64,000 bases of DNA from Thiotrichaceae bacterium (GCA_012960105.1 DUBV01000005.1:71433-135432); one strand, 5' to 3'. Shown: positions 48,211-58,748, counted from the stretch's first letter. The notes: generated from the sequence alone by a model not told the origin. Numbers and translations are program-made.

Positions 48211-49467
48211 ATGTCAGAAAATCTTATTAATATTATTAAAGTAGCACTGGTAAATATATTTTATTTTACCCGTTTCTTTCTGCGTCATTTCTATGCCCTT
48301 CGGGGCATGCAAACCGCATCGTCACTCGCGTATACCTCACTGCTTTCTCTTGTTCCCTTAGTTACAGTCATGTTTGGCTTATTTGGCAGCATTTCAGTTT
48401 TGCAGGATTTTTCTGATGCAATTCAAGATTTTGTCTTTTCCAGCTTTGTACCTGAATTTGGCTGGACGGTGCAATCCTATATCTCCGATTTTTCTACCAA
48501 AGCATCGCAACTGACAATAAGTGGTAGTTTGGTTCTGGTTTTGATAGCCATCATGTTAATGGCGACGATTGATAATGCTTTTAATCGCATCTGGATCGTA
48601 AAGAATAAACGTAGCCCAATTGCGCGCTTACTGGTTTATTGGGGTGTGTTAACAATGGGGCCGTTATTAATCGGTGCTGGTTTGGCGACAACTTCTTATT
48701 TGCTTTCGTTACCCGTTGTTGCTGATGTTGATACAACATTTAATTTAAAAGCACGTTTGCTTAGTTGGCTGCCTTTTCTAACAACATCAACTGCATTTAG
48801 TTTGATTTATATTCTGATCCCGAATTGCTTTGTGTCAAAAAAACATGCTTTGACGGGCGGTGTTATCAGCGCCGTGTTATTTGAATTAGCAAAATATGGA
48901 TTCGGAATCTATGTAAAAGAAATGCCGAGTTATGAAAATATTTACGGTGCTGTTGCAGTCATCCCTCTTTTTCTAATCTGGATTTATGTGTCATGGGTGA
49001 TAGTTTTGTTTGGTGCCCATATTACATTTTGTCTTTCATCGTTTCGTTTGCAAGATGAGATAGAACATCGTAGTAAAGGCAGTTGGACGTATCTTGATGC
49101 ATTGCGAGTACTTGATGTTATGTATCAAGCGCAAAAAAATGGTGAGACTATTTCTGTTTCTAAATTAATAAAAAATAATATTTTATTGCCGCATCATCAG
49201 ATGAACGAGCTTCTGGAACATCTGAAAAGATTAAAATGGGTTAATCAAAATTCAAGTGATCAATGGTTGTTATCAAAAGATATGAAAGAAACCAGTCTGT
49301 ATGATTTACATACGGTATTGCCGGTTCGCTTGCCTATAACTACTAATGAACTAGAGCAAGATAAGTTTTCCAGTAAATTGAAAGCTTGTCTTGCTAATCA
49401 CCATCAGGAAGTCGCTCAACATTTATCTATATCGATACATGATTTTCTTAAAGAGGAAAGTGCGTAA
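48211..49467 (+). CDS. yihY: YihY/BrkB family inner-membrane protein
   Basis: This is a membrane protein of 418 residues. The Virul_fac_BrkB domain covers the first 280 residues with six helices. ALRGMQTASSLAYTSLLSLVPLVTVMFGL near residue 30 is the family signature, and SYENIYGAVAVIPLFLIWIYVSWVIVLFGA near residue 250 closes it. The C-terminal 130 residues form a cytoplasmic domain of winged-helix appearance. Earlier annotation as RNase BN is wrong for this family; its function is unknown. A ribosome site (AAGGA) lies 6 nt before the ATG. Confidence 0.9.
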   Translation: MSENLINIIKVALVNIFYFTRFFLRHFYALRGMQTASSLAYTSLLSLVPLVTVMFGLFGSISVLQDFSDAIQDFVFSSFVPEFGWTVQSYISDFSTKASQLTISGSLVLVLIAIMLMATIDNAFNRIWIVKNKRSPIARLLVYWGVLTMGPLLIGAGLATTSYLLSLPVVADVDTTFNLKARLLSWLPFLTTSTAFSLIYILIPNCFVSKKHALTGGVISAVLFELAKYGFGIYVKEMPSYENIYGAVAVIPLFLIWIYVSWVIVLFGAHITFCLSSFRLQDEIEHRSKGSWTYLDALRVLDVMYQAQKNGETISVSKLIKNNILLPHHQMNELLEHLKRLKWVNQNSSDQWLLSKDMKETSLYDLHTVLPVRLPITTNELEQDKFSSKLKACLANHHQEVAQHLSISIHDFLKEESA

Positions 49468-49472
49468 ACTAC

Positions 49473-51062
49473 CTACCTCGTCTTATAGCTGAATACTTCA
49501 TAAGATGTTGTCGACTCAAACATAGTGTTGGCGGCAATCAATTCACTTTTATCGTCAAATTTTATTTCCATTTCTCTTTCAGCAGCATAAAGACCTTTCT
49601 CTACTATGATTGAAAGTTCATTCGGATCACTGTTGTGACTGACTAAAAATGCTGGTTTGAACAGGCAATCTGCTTTCTTTCCATTACTGGCGCGTAGCGC
49701 AACAGGCTTGGCCGTTTCGGCAATAACTTGTAAGCCTATTTTATGTACGGTTTTACTTACCATTAACCATCGAGTGACCGCTATGTTCCATGAATTGTTT
49801 TCACCATCGAGCTTTATACCGACGAGGTCGCCTACGCGAATTGCTTTTTTGGGTTTATCGTCGCGGATTATTGCGAAGCCGCCGGAACCCTGATCAACAA
49901 TTCGCCAACCTTCAGGAGTGCAGTGTGTTCCTGTATGTGAAATAGTTACATCTTCTGAAATATCGATCTCATCTTCTTCATTATCAATATTTGTATCACT
50001 TTTGAAGGCATTGCCATTGTTTAAAAAATAATAAACCGCACTGATACCAGAAACTACACTTAAGCTGCCCGATTTTGTTTTCCTTGGAAAATAACGTTTA
50101 GGTGGAAGCCCCCATGCTTTTAACATATGTGCGAGTAATGATTTTGCATAAAACGGTGATAGCACAATTGACTGATCGATAGGTTGATCTATCTGAATTA
50201 AATCAATTTGTTTTTGTATTAAGTTTTCAAGCGGGGTTGAATCAAGTAAGCGTGTTTTGTTATTGATATTGGCTTGATCAAACTTTGCATAAGCGACCGC
50301 TTTATTATCTGTTTTAAGATCAAAAACAAAATAACCACTGGTATTTGAAACGGATTGCATCGGATGTATTTGTGTATATTCCACCCAGCTATTAAGTTGT
50401 TCGAAAATTTCCCAGATTGCACCAAACGGTAAATGATGTGGGTCAACCAGAGAAGCCATCATGATGCGTTTATAGGTATGGTCTATGGTCGTGGTAATCT
50501 CTTTATTATTGGGGCCCGGTATAGAATAGATTTTTTTATGACACTCCATTGATTCAGCGAAGTCATAAATAAAATTAAGTTGTTGCCAAACACTTTTTGG
50601 AATTGGTGCGTACTCCAAAAAGCTAAATATCAAAGCATGTGATAAGTAATTCATCGACATTAACATTGCTTCAGTGGGTGGTTTGGTTTTTTTCCAAAGC
50701 GTTTTTGTATTCAATGCTGAATCAAATGCGAGCTTACAACTGTAGCTCAGAGAAACAGCGATGTGTTTCAATTGTGTCAGTTGGGTTCCCACTACTTCAA
50801 TCGTTTGTAATGTATGTTGCGCGCCGGTGTTTATTTGCGATTCCACATAATATTGATAAGGGCGGTTATAGAGTTCGATTAATTCAATTCGAACTGAAGA
50901 TTTGATATCTGCTTTATTCGTAGCAATTAGCGCTTCGTTTAGTAAAGCGCAGGTTTTTTTGAAGTCGAGGTAGGGCAGTGACTCAAGCCATTCCTCAATA
51001 TAGAGTGGACGAGTCTCTATCTCATCTCCTTGGGCAGATTTTTTTAGCGGTAGTTGATCCAT
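49473..51062 (-). CDS. Large protein with C-terminal PilZ-like domain
   Basis: This is a protein of 529 residues that I do not recognise as a named family. The first 330 residues are helical and soluble, with no signal peptide or membrane span. The region about 385-480 has the shape of a PilZ beta-barrel (GWRIVDQGSGGFAIIRDD, then RVGDLVGIKLDGEN). The canonical c-di-GMP RxxxR motif is not evident, so ligand binding is doubtful. It ends 5 nt from the yihY stop on the opposite strand. A protein of this type near type IV pilus genes could link to c-di-GMP signalling, but that is inference. Confidence 0.6.
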   Translation of the reverse strand: MDQLPLKKSAQGDEIETRPLYIEEWLESLPYLDFKKTCALLNEALIATNKADIKSSVRIELIELYNRPYQYYVESQINTGAQHTLQTIEVVGTQLTQLKHIAVSLSYSCKLAFDSALNTKTLWKKTKPPTEAMLMSMNYLSHALIFSFLEYAPIPKSVWQQLNFIYDFAESMECHKKIYSIPGPNNKEITTTIDHTYKRIMMASLVDPHHLPFGAIWEIFEQLNSWVEYTQIHPMQSVSNTSGYFVFDLKTDNKAVAYAKFDQANINNKTRLLDSTPLENLIQKQIDLIQIDQPIDQSIVLSPFYAKSLLAHMLKAWGLPPKRYFPRKTKSGSLSVVSGISAVYYFLNNGNAFKSDTNIDNEEDEIDISEDVTISHTGTHCTPEGWRIVDQGSGGFAIIRDDKPKKAIRVGDLVGIKLDGENNSWNIAVTRWLMVSKTVHKIGLQVIAETAKPVALRASNGKKADCLFKPAFLVSHNSDPNELSIIVEKGLYAAEREMEIKFDDKSELIAANTMFESTTSYEVFSYKTR

Positions 51063-51342
51063 AATATTTATTCTTTATTATTTATAGCCTGTATTTATTG
51101 CTTTACTACTTAAAAATGTAGTTTGGTAAATACTCTATCAGCAATATCCGTTCCAATAGTTAGTTTTTATTTTGGAAATACTGTGATGGACTACTCGTTA
51201 AGTGTAGTTCAAGGTAGGCACAACAAACTTGCATTAGGTTTTCCTTAACCATCAAGTATTTCCATATATATCAATAAGATATGTTTGTTATTTTGTTTTA
51301 CAGCATTATATAAATGCTCAAACAAATACTAAGCGGAGAATT
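51063..51342. other. AT-rich intergenic region, no gene recognised
   Basis: I see no RNA gene or convincing ORF here. A 6-bp palindrome AGCATT-ATATA-AATGCT lies at 51302-51318. The region must contain promoters for the divergent genes on either side. Confidence 0.5.
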
Positions 51343-51378
51343 ATGTCTCAATTAAGAGACAGCCATAATGATATTTAA
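51343..51378 (+). CDS. Possible 11-codon upstream ORF within a hairpin before acyP
   Basis: ATG at 51343 is preceded by AGCGGAG at 6-nt spacing, better than the site of acyP itself, and encodes MSQLRDSHNDI. The ORF lies within a hairpin: TGTCTC, AATTAA, GAGACA, flanked by ATTATG and CATAAT. It ends 13 nt before the acyP ATG. Translation of it could open or couple the acyP start. It is too short to judge by itself. Confidence 0.25.
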   Translation: MSQLRDSHNDI

Positions 51379-51391
51379 GTGATTGATAATT

Positions 51392-51661
51392 ATGAATAAA
51401 TCAATAAATTGTTATGTCAGCGGACGCGTTCAAGGGGTTTGTTTTCGGATGTCGACCAGCCAACAGGCCAAAATACTGGGTTTAACCGGTTGGGTGAGGA
51501 ATCTGGACGATGGTCGGGTTGAAGTTCTTGCTAGTGGAAAAGCGCCACAAATAGATCAATTACAAAAATGGTTGGCGCATGGCCCTAGCATGGCAAAGGT
51601 TCTGAATATTGAGTACCGAGTTATCGAATACCAGGAGTTTCCAAATTTCTCAATTCGCTAA
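51392..51661 (+). CDS. acyP: Acylphosphatase
   Basis: This small enzyme (about 89 residues) hydrolyses acyl phosphates such as carbamoyl phosphate and 1,3-bisphosphoglycerate. The active-site loop YVSGRVQGVCFRMS has the catalytic Arg, and GWVRNLDDGRVEVLASG has the catalytic Asn. Both signature motifs are complete. The ATG at 51392 (MNKSINCYV) is preferred to the TTG at 51383. It converges on proS with a 1-nt gap. Confidence 0.95.
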   Translation: MNKSINCYVSGRVQGVCFRMSTSQQAKILGLTGWVRNLDDGRVEVLASGKAPQIDQLQKWLAHGPSMAKVLNIEYRVIEYQEFPNFSIR

Positions 51662-51662
51662 T

Positions 51663-53381
51663 CTAGCTCAGTTTTTCTTTAATAAATTCAATAGCTGTTT
51701 CTAAAGAAATATTCTGGTTATCCGTATCTGTTCTCGCCTTATATTCAATCTCACCGGCATCCAGCCCTTTTTCACTGAAGACCATGCGATGCGGAATACC
51801 TATTAATTCCATATCGGCAAACATAACGCCAGGGCGTTCACGTCTGTCATCAAGAACGACATCTACACCAGCAGCTAACAGTTGCTCATAAAATTCCATA
51901 ACAGCGTCACGTAGTCGAACTGATTTGTGCATATTGATAGGAACGAGGGCGAGTTCAAAAGGCGCTATGGATGCGGGCCAGATAATGCCTTTTTCATCAT
52001 TGTTCTGTTCAATAGTGGCAGCGACGATGCGCGAGACACCGATGCCATAACAACCCATCGTGAGCGTGGTTGCTTTGCCTTGTTCGTTGAGACAAGTGGC
52101 TTTTAATTTAGAACTGTATTTAGTACCGAGTTGAAAGATATGTCCGACTTCAATACCGCGGGCAAATTCTATTTTTCCGGAACCATCTTCAGCCATATCG
52201 CCTTCGCAGACATTACGAATATCAACCGTAGTTGCTAGTGGACAATCACGTTCCCAATTAACACCCGTTAAATGCTGTCCATCGGTATTCGCACCACAGA
52301 CGAAATCAGAAACAATACCTGCACTATGATCAACATAAACAGTAATGGATGTTTTATCCGATATTCCGACTGGCCCGATTGATCCAACACCACAACCAAT
52401 TGCAGATTCAATCTCTTTATTGTCTGCAAAAGTAAGTGGGCTTAATACGCCGTCTAATTTTTCTGCTTTGATTTCATTCAATTCATGGTCGCCTCTCAAA
52501 ACAAAGGCAACTAACCCGTCATCGTTAGATTTAACAATTAGTGTTTTCAAACATTGCGCTGTGTCGATATTCAAAAATTGACTGACTTCTTCAATGCTAT
52601 GTTGATCAGGCGTATCCACCGTTTCCATCGTTTTAACGGCTTCAGGCCGAGCTTGTTCAGGTTTTACTGCGACAGCTTGTTCCATATTCGCGGCATAGTC
52701 GCCTTTATCAGAAAAGACGATAAGGTCTTCGCCAGAATCAGCCAATACGTGAAATTCATGCGATTTGCTACCACCAATACTGCCTGAGTCCGCAATCACT
52801 GCGCGGAAGTTCAAGCCGACGCGAGTGAATATATTTGAATAGGTGGTGTACATCTGTTCGTAGGTTTCTTGCAAAGATTCGTCAGTCAGATGAAAGGAAT
52901 AAGCATCTTTCATTAAAAACTCACGTGCGCGCATAATGCCAAAACGTGGTCGCACTTCATCTCTAAACTTGGTTTGAATCTGGTAAAAATTGATGGGTAA
53001 TTGTTTGTAACTGCGAATTTCACGTCTGGCCAAATCGGTAATGATTTCTTCATGAGTTGGGCCAAAGCAGAATTCACGGTCATGACGATCATTGATTCTC
53101 AATAACTCAGGGCCATATTGTTCCCAACGTTCAGACTCTTGCCATAACTCAGCAGGCTGAATGGCAGACATCATAATTTCCTGTGCTCCAGCGCGATTCA
53201 TTTCGTCTCTGACAATCGCTTCTACTTTACGCAAAACACGTAACCCTAGTGGTAACCAAGTGTAAATCCCCGAAGCTAATTGTCGGATCATGCCCGCGCG
53301 TAGCATTAACTGATGGCTAGCGATCTCGGCATCGGCAGGTGCTTCACGCAGCGTTGCCATTAATAATTGTGATGTTTTCAT
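51663..53381 (-). CDS. proS: Prolyl-tRNA synthetase
   Basis: ProS charges tRNA-Pro. It is the bacterial-type class II enzyme of 572 residues. Motif 1 lies around [29 protein letters not shown]. Motif 2 has [25 protein letters not shown] near residue 140, and motif 3 [16 protein letters not shown] near 440. The YbaK-like editing insertion (about 235-400), which clears Ala-tRNA-Pro, is present. The C-terminal anticodon domain contains [21 protein letters not shown]. Confidence 0.97.
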   Translation of the reverse strand: MKTSQLLMATLREAPADAEIASHQLMLRAGMIRQLASGIYTWLPLGLRVLRKVEAIVRDEMNRAGAQEIMMSAIQPAELWQESERWEQYGPELLRINDRHDREFCFGPTHEEIITDLARREIRSYKQLPINFYQIQTKFRDEVRPRFGIMRAREFLMKDAYSFHLTDESLQETYEQMYTTYSNIFTRVGLNFRAVIADSGSIGGSKSHEFHVLADSGEDLIVFSDKGDYAANMEQAVAVKPEQARPEAVKTMETVDTPDQHSIEEVSQFLNIDTAQCLKTLIVKSNDDGLVAFVLRGDHELNEIKAEKLDGVLSPLTFADNKEIESAIGCGVGSIGPVGISDKTSITVYVDHSAGIVSDFVCGANTDGQHLTGVNWERDCPLATTVDIRNVCEGDMAEDGSGKIEFARGIEVGHIFQLGTKYSSKLKATCLNEQGKATTLTMGCYGIGVSRIVAATIEQNNDEKGIIWPASIAPFELALVPINMHKSVRLRDAVMEFYEQLLAAGVDVVLDDRRERPGVMFADMELIGIPHRMVFSEKGLDAGEIEYKARTDTDNQNISLETAIEFIKEKLS

Positions 53382-53530
53382 ATTATCGGTCTAAGTTTGG
53401 GTCTAATTATTTGGGTCTATTTTTATGGGCTGTTTCAGAAAAACTTCAAAGCTTGAGAATATTCTAAGTGAAGCTTATTAAACGCCGTATCATAAACGAT
53501 TAATGAAAAGAATGCGTATGCTAAGTAGTC

Positions 53531-53617
53531 TTGAATGTATTCAATAATTACAGTGAAATTTTAGCTGTTATTGCGCTGATTTTAGCTATTCTCCCGAATA
53601 TCGAATACATTGCTTGA
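53531..53617 (+). CDS. Ile/Leu/Val-rich leader peptide upstream of ilvB
   Basis: This short frame in the 305-nt gap before ilvB reads ...NNYSEILAVIALILAILPNIEYIA and stops at TGA 53615. Nine of thirteen codons in ILAVIALILAILP are Ile, Leu or Val, the regulatory amino acids of this pathway. The start is uncertain: TTG 53531 is the most upstream usable codon with a weak AAG before it. A short GC stem capped by TTCG (GCGT-TTCG-ACGC, 53647-53658) lies just after it and is followed by AATTTATT. This fits ribosome-mediated attenuation as at E. coli ilvB and ilvG. Confidence 0.65.
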   Translation: MNVFNNYSEILAVIALILAILPNIEYIA

Positions 53618-53686
53618 CCTGACCCAATAATCTCAGTAACTTCGCGCGTTTCGACGCAATTTATTAACAAACTGGTAAGGCAAGTA

Positions 53687-55420
53687 GTGGCTAAAAATAA
53701 AGAGATTTTACGAGGGGCAGACATATTCTGTCGCGCATTGAAGGACGAAGGTGTTAAACACCTATTTGGTTATCCTGGCGGTGCGGTTTTACATATTTAT
53801 GATGCACTTTATAAGCAAGATGCTGTAGAGCATATTCTTGTGCGCCATGAACAAGGTGCAACTCATGCAGCGGATGGTTATGCGCGTGCAACGGGTAAGC
53901 CGGGCGTCGTGCTGGTGACTTCAGGTCCGGGTGCGACTAATGCTGTAACCGGTATTGCTACTGCTTATCTGGATTCTATTCCTCTCGTCGTATTCACCGG
54001 TCAAGTGCCTCGAGCCATGATCGGCAATGATGCATTTCAGGAAGTCGATTCCATTGGTATTACGCGTCCGTGTGTAAAACATAATTTCCTCGTCAAAGAT
54101 GTGAAAGATTTGGCGACAACCATAAAGAAAGCATTTTATATTGCCACTAGCGGTCGTCCCGGCCCTGTAGTGGTTGATATCCCTAAAGATGTTACCGCTG
54201 ATTCGTGTGAGTACGAATATCCAAAAACAGTGGTTATGCCTTCGTATAAACCGGTCCTTAAAGGTCATCCTGGGCAGATTAAAAAAGCGGCAGATTTAAT
54301 TCTGGCAGCGAAGAAGCCGATGATTTATTCCGGTGGCGGCGTTATTTTAGGTGAGTCCAGTAAAGAATTAAGAGAGTTTACAAAATTACTCGGCTATCCC
54401 ATTACCAATACCTTGATGGGACTGGGCGCCTATAAGGCAACGGATAAACAGTTTGTTGGTATGTTGGGTATGCATGGTACCTATGAAGCCAATATGGCGA
54501 TGCATCAATGTGATGTCTTGATTGCTATTGGTGTACGGTTTGATGATCGTGTTACCGGCGATTTGGAGAAGTTTTGTCCTAACGCGAAAATTATTCATAT
54601 TGATGTTGACCCATCTTCTATTGCCAAGAACGTTCCTGTTGATGTGCCTATCGTCGGCGATGTTAAACATGTGCTTAAAGATTTAATCGGCTTATTAAAA
54701 GCGGATATAAAGAATCTTGATAAAAAAGTGATTAAGCCGTGGTGGAAACAAATTGATGAATGGCGTGCTATTGATTGTCTGAAATTCGATCGCACTACCG
54801 ATGTTATTAAACCACAGTATGTTATCGAGAAGTTATGGGAGCTGACCAAAGGTGATGCTTATGTGACTTCTGATGTAGGCCAACATCAAATGTGGGCGGC
54901 ACAATTTTATAAATTCGACAAACCACGTCGCTGGATTAATTCCGGTGGTCTCGGCACCATGGGTTTTGGTATCCCTGCGGCGATGGGCGTTAAAATGGCA
55001 TTTCCTGATGAGACCGTGGCCTGTATTTCTGGTGAAGCCAGTCTGGTGATGTGTATACAAGAATTGTCTACTTGTTTGCAATATAACACCGGTATAAAAA
55101 TCTTAAGTTTGAATAACCGCTACATGGGTATGGTGCGTCAATGGCAGGAATTCTTTTATGACAAGCGTTACTCTCATTCCTATATGGAAGCCTTACCTGA
55201 CTTTGTCAAAATGGCAGAGAGCTATGGTCATGTTGGCATGCGTATCGAAAAGACTAGCGATGTCGAAGGCGCGATAAAAGAAGCGCTAGCATTAAAAGAC
55301 CGTACGGTATTAATGGATTTCGTTACTGACCAGACCGAGAATGTCTATCCAATGATCGGTGCTGGAAAGGGTCATCATGAAATGCATTTGTCGACAGATA
55401 TCAAGAGGGAGCTTGCTTAA
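53687..55420 (+). CDS. ilvB: Acetolactate synthase large subunit
   Basis: This is the ThDP- and FAD-dependent first common enzyme of valine, leucine and isoleucine synthesis. The N-terminal domain has GYPGGAVLHIYDAL and the catalytic Glu in RHEQGATHAADGYARATG near residue 54. The central FAD domain has GMLGMHGTYEANMAMHQCDVLIAIG near residue 260. The C-terminal ThDP domain has SGGLGTMGFGIPAAMG near residue 420, although the usual GDG of the Mg motif reads SGEASLVM here. The start is GTG at 53687. ilvH follows 2 nt after the stop. Confidence 0.94.
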   Translation: MAKNKEILRGADIFCRALKDEGVKHLFGYPGGAVLHIYDALYKQDAVEHILVRHEQGATHAADGYARATGKPGVVLVTSGPGATNAVTGIATAYLDSIPLVVFTGQVPRAMIGNDAFQEVDSIGITRPCVKHNFLVKDVKDLATTIKKAFYIATSGRPGPVVVDIPKDVTADSCEYEYPKTVVMPSYKPVLKGHPGQIKKAADLILAAKKPMIYSGGGVILGESSKELREFTKLLGYPITNTLMGLGAYKATDKQFVGMLGMHGTYEANMAMHQCDVLIAIGVRFDDRVTGDLEKFCPNAKIIHIDVDPSSIAKNVPVDVPIVGDVKHVLKDLIGLLKADIKNLDKKVIKPWWKQIDEWRAIDCLKFDRTTDVIKPQYVIEKLWELTKGDAYVTSDVGQHQMWAAQFYKFDKPRRWINSGGLGTMGFGIPAAMGVKMAFPDETVACISGEASLVMCIQELSTCLQYNTGIKILSLNNRYMGMVRQWQEFFYDKRYSHSYMEALPDFVKMAESYGHVGMRIEKTSDVEGAIKEALALKDRTVLMDFVTDQTENVYPMIGAGKGHHEMHLSTDIKRELA

Positions 55421-55422
55421 TT

Positions 55423-55914
55423 ATGCGTCATATCATTTCCCTATTGATGGATAACGAAGCTGGAGCTTTGTCACGCGTCGCCGGTTTGTTTTCTGCGCGT
55501 GCGTTTAATATAGAATCATTAACCGTTGCGCCGACAGAAGATCCTGACGTTTCGCGTATGACTGTGGTGACTAATGGTTCAGACGCCATCGTTGAACAAA
55601 TCATGAAGCAATTGAATAAATTGATCGATGTTATCAAGGTGGTCGATTTAAATGATACACGTCATATCGAACGTGAATTGATGTTGATTAAAGTATCAAC
55701 GAAAAAGGCTGCCCGTGATGAAGTAAGATGTCTGGTGGATATTTTTCGTGGTCGTATTATTGATGTCACAGAAAATACTTACACAGTAGAAATGACCGGT
55801 ACTTGCGATAAGCTAGATGCCTTCATCGAAGCATTGGATCACGACTTGATCCTTGAGGTTGTACGTTCCGGTGTCTCGGGTATATCCCGTGGCGACAAAC
55901 CGATTCAATCCTAA
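55423..55914 (+). CDS. ilvH: Acetolactate synthase small regulatory subunit
   Basis: This subunit activates IlvB and mediates valine feedback. The ACT domain covers the first 80 residues, opening HIISLLMDNEAGALSRVAGLFSARAFNIESLTVAPTED, with the valine-site region intact. The C-terminal ALS_ss_C domain includes LMLIKVSTKKAARDEV and ends IEALDHDLILEVVRSGVSGISRG. The length of 163 residues is the IlvH/IlvN long form. It is co-transcribed with ilvB and ilvC. Confidence 0.95.
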   Translation: MRHIISLLMDNEAGALSRVAGLFSARAFNIESLTVAPTEDPDVSRMTVVTNGSDAIVEQIMKQLNKLIDVIKVVDLNDTRHIERELMLIKVSTKKAARDEVRCLVDIFRGRIIDVTENTYTVEMTGTCDKLDAFIEALDHDLILEVVRSGVSGISRGDKPIQS

Positions 55915-55938
55915 GCAAATAAACTTAAATATTATTAA

Positions 55939-57005
<1,067 letters not shown>

Positions 57006-57039
57006 TAAGCTATAATGCGTTTTACTATTTGATTGCCTT

Positions 57040-57705
57040 ATGAAGATGCCAAGTAACCGGTATCCGTTCATTGCTCGTGAAGCATGGCCATTCCTGTTTT
57101 TTGTTTTTGGTTTGGCTGTGCTAGCGCAATTTCTTATTGGCGCAAGTGCATCTATCGTTTTACTCCTTATCTTTGTTGTTTTTGTTTATCTGTTCCGTGA
57201 TCCTACTCGCGAGATACCTTCCGAACCCTTAGCCGTTGTTAGTCCTGTTCATGGCGTGATTACTTTAATTGAAGAGGCTGAAGAAATTCATCCGCATGCA
57301 AAGACGATACGAGTACAGATTAATATGCGAGCTCATGATATCTATTCCTTACGTGGTCCAATTGAAGGCAAGGTCATGGAACAATGGTGTTCTTCTACAG
57401 ATAAAAATGAATCACGTCGACATTTTGATTTTCATATCAAGTCGGATGAAGGTGATGACGTGGTTACGGCTATTCGTTTGCGAGATGTGATTCGTAAGTT
57501 TCATGTCTATATGCATTCTGGTGAACGCATAGGTCAAGGGCAACGCGGTGGCTATATTTATTTCGGTGGCCTTGTTGATGTGTTTTTACCAATTGAATCA
57601 AAAGTAAAAGTCGAAGTTGGGCAATATGTTGAGTCAGGTAGCAGCGTATTAGCGCATATCATTCATTCCAAAGCAGCTAGCGTAATTCAAGACGAAGATA
57701 ACTAG
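57040..57705 (+). CDS. psd: Phosphatidylserine decarboxylase (short form)
   Basis: Psd makes phosphatidylethanolamine from phosphatidylserine at the inner membrane. It is the short 221-residue type found in many bacteria and in archaeal relatives. Two N-terminal membrane segments (residues 12-55) precede FRDPTREIP. VVSPVHGVITLIEEAE and INMRAHDIYSLRGPIEGKV follow. The C-terminal ESGSSVLAHI contains the GSS self-cleavage site that yields the pyruvoyl cofactor. The neighbour pssA supplies its substrate. Confidence 0.93.
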   Translation: MKMPSNRYPFIAREAWPFLFFVFGLAVLAQFLIGASASIVLLLIFVVFVYLFRDPTREIPSEPLAVVSPVHGVITLIEEAEEIHPHAKTIRVQINMRAHDIYSLRGPIEGKVMEQWCSSTDKNESRRHFDFHIKSDEGDDVVTAIRLRDVIRKFHVYMHSGERIGQGQRGGYIYFGGLVDVFLPIESKVKVEVGQYVESGSSVLAHIIHSKAASVIQDEDN

Positions 57706-57814
57706 TCGATATCACGATCGCTGATTTTAGTTTCATTTCTTTCAGTAAACCCCGTTCAAAGGTAAACTCCATGATATGTTTACTTTTTCTTACAAACTCA
57801 TAAAGGCCTAAAGT

Positions 57815-58552
57815 GTGATGAAACGCAGACGTGGCATTTATCTATTACCGAATCTGTTTACCACAGGCGCATTGTTTGCTGGTTTCTATTCTATTATTGC
57901 GTCGATAAATCAGCACTTCGAAGCCGCTGCGATAGCCATTTTTGTTGCCATGATACTTGATGGTATGGATGGTCGAATTGCACGAATGACTAATACCCAA
58001 AGTGATTTTGGTATGCAATACGATAGTTTGTCAGACATGGTCTCATTTGGCATGGCACCAGCATTAGTCATGTATCAATGGGCCTTATTTGGAATGGGAA
58101 AGCTCGGTTGGTTAGCCGCTTTTGTTTTTACGGCGTCAGCCGCATTGAGACTATCACGCTTTAATACGCAAGCTGCAAGTCAGGACAAACGTTATTTTCA
58201 AGGTTTACCGAGTCCTGCGGCCGCTGCAGTTTTAGCCGGAATGATTTGGTGTGGGACAGTTTACAATTTGATTGATGAGACGACATCATTAGTTTTTTGT
58301 CTTCCGGTAACGGTTATCCTCGGCATCTTAATGGTGAGTAATGTTCGTTATCATAGTTTTAAGGAATTTGATCTCAAGGGACGAGTGCCCTTTATGGCTA
58401 TTCTGGTAATTGTGCCAATATTTGTTTTGATTGCGATGGAACCACCATTAGTCTTATTTCTCTTGGCAGCAAGCTACGCTATTTCAGGGCCAATTTTGAC
58501 TTTGCTTACTTTACGTAAACATCGAGAAGCTAGAAAAGCGCCCGAATCCTGA
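57815..58552 (+). CDS. pssA: CDP-diacylglycerol-serine O-phosphatidyltransferase
   Basis: This is an integral membrane CDP-alcohol phosphatidyltransferase of 245 residues that makes phosphatidylserine. The opening LLPNLFTTGALFAGFYSIIA is typical of the PssA/type II family. The catalytic motif is DGMDGRIARMTNTQSDFGMQYDSLSDMVSFG near residue 50, matching D-x2-DG-x2-AR-x8-G-x3-D-x3-D. The rest is six to seven helices. It pairs with psd and sits between ilvC and leuA, as in several gammaproteobacteria. Confidence 0.94.
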   Translation: MMKRRRGIYLLPNLFTTGALFAGFYSIIASINQHFEAAAIAIFVAMILDGMDGRIARMTNTQSDFGMQYDSLSDMVSFGMAPALVMYQWALFGMGKLGWLAAFVFTASAALRLSRFNTQAASQDKRYFQGLPSPAAAAVLAGMIWCGTVYNLIDETTSLVFCLPVTVILGILMVSNVRYHSFKEFDLKGRVPFMAILVIVPIFVLIAMEPPLVLFLLAASYAISGPILTLLTLRKHREARKAPES

Positions 58553-58581
58553 TTTTCCTTGATACTGAACTAGGACAGTAC

Positions 58582-58609
58582 TTGAATTATATTTAAATCA
58601 GTTTATATT
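58582..58609 (+). promoter_or_regulatory. Candidate sigma-70 promoter of the leuA leader
   Basis: TTGAAT (58582-58587), a 16-nt spacer, then TATATT (58604-58609). Transcription would start near 58616, practically at the ATG of the leader peptide, which has no ribosome site. The leader would then be translated from a leaderless transcript. Confidence 0.4.
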
Positions 58610-58616
58610 CGCGTCT

Positions 58617-58709
58617 ATGAACTCAAGCAACATCACAATCAATTCTTTTTCTACTGGCACTCAAGTTCAGCCAGCAGTACTGTCTCGCCTGCTATTCCTT
58701 CTGCCCTAA
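58617..58709 (+). CDS. leuL: Leu-rich leader peptide of leuA (attenuator)
   Basis: This 30-residue frame lies in the gap before leuA: MNSSNITINSFSTGTQVQPA, then VLSRLLFLLP and TAA. Five of the last nine codons are Leu (CTG, CTG, CTA, CTT, CTG), the arrangement expected for a LeuL-type control peptide. An 8-bp hairpin (58749-58768) lies between it and leuA, and the sequence AGTACTGTC inside the leader can pair with GACAGTACT upstream. The name leuL is by function; the sequence differs from the E. coli peptide. Confidence 0.75.
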   Translation: MNSSNITINSFSTGTQVQPAVLSRLLFLLP

Positions 58710-58748
58710 GGGGCTAATAATCGTTTTACACAATCAGGTTTTGTTATC

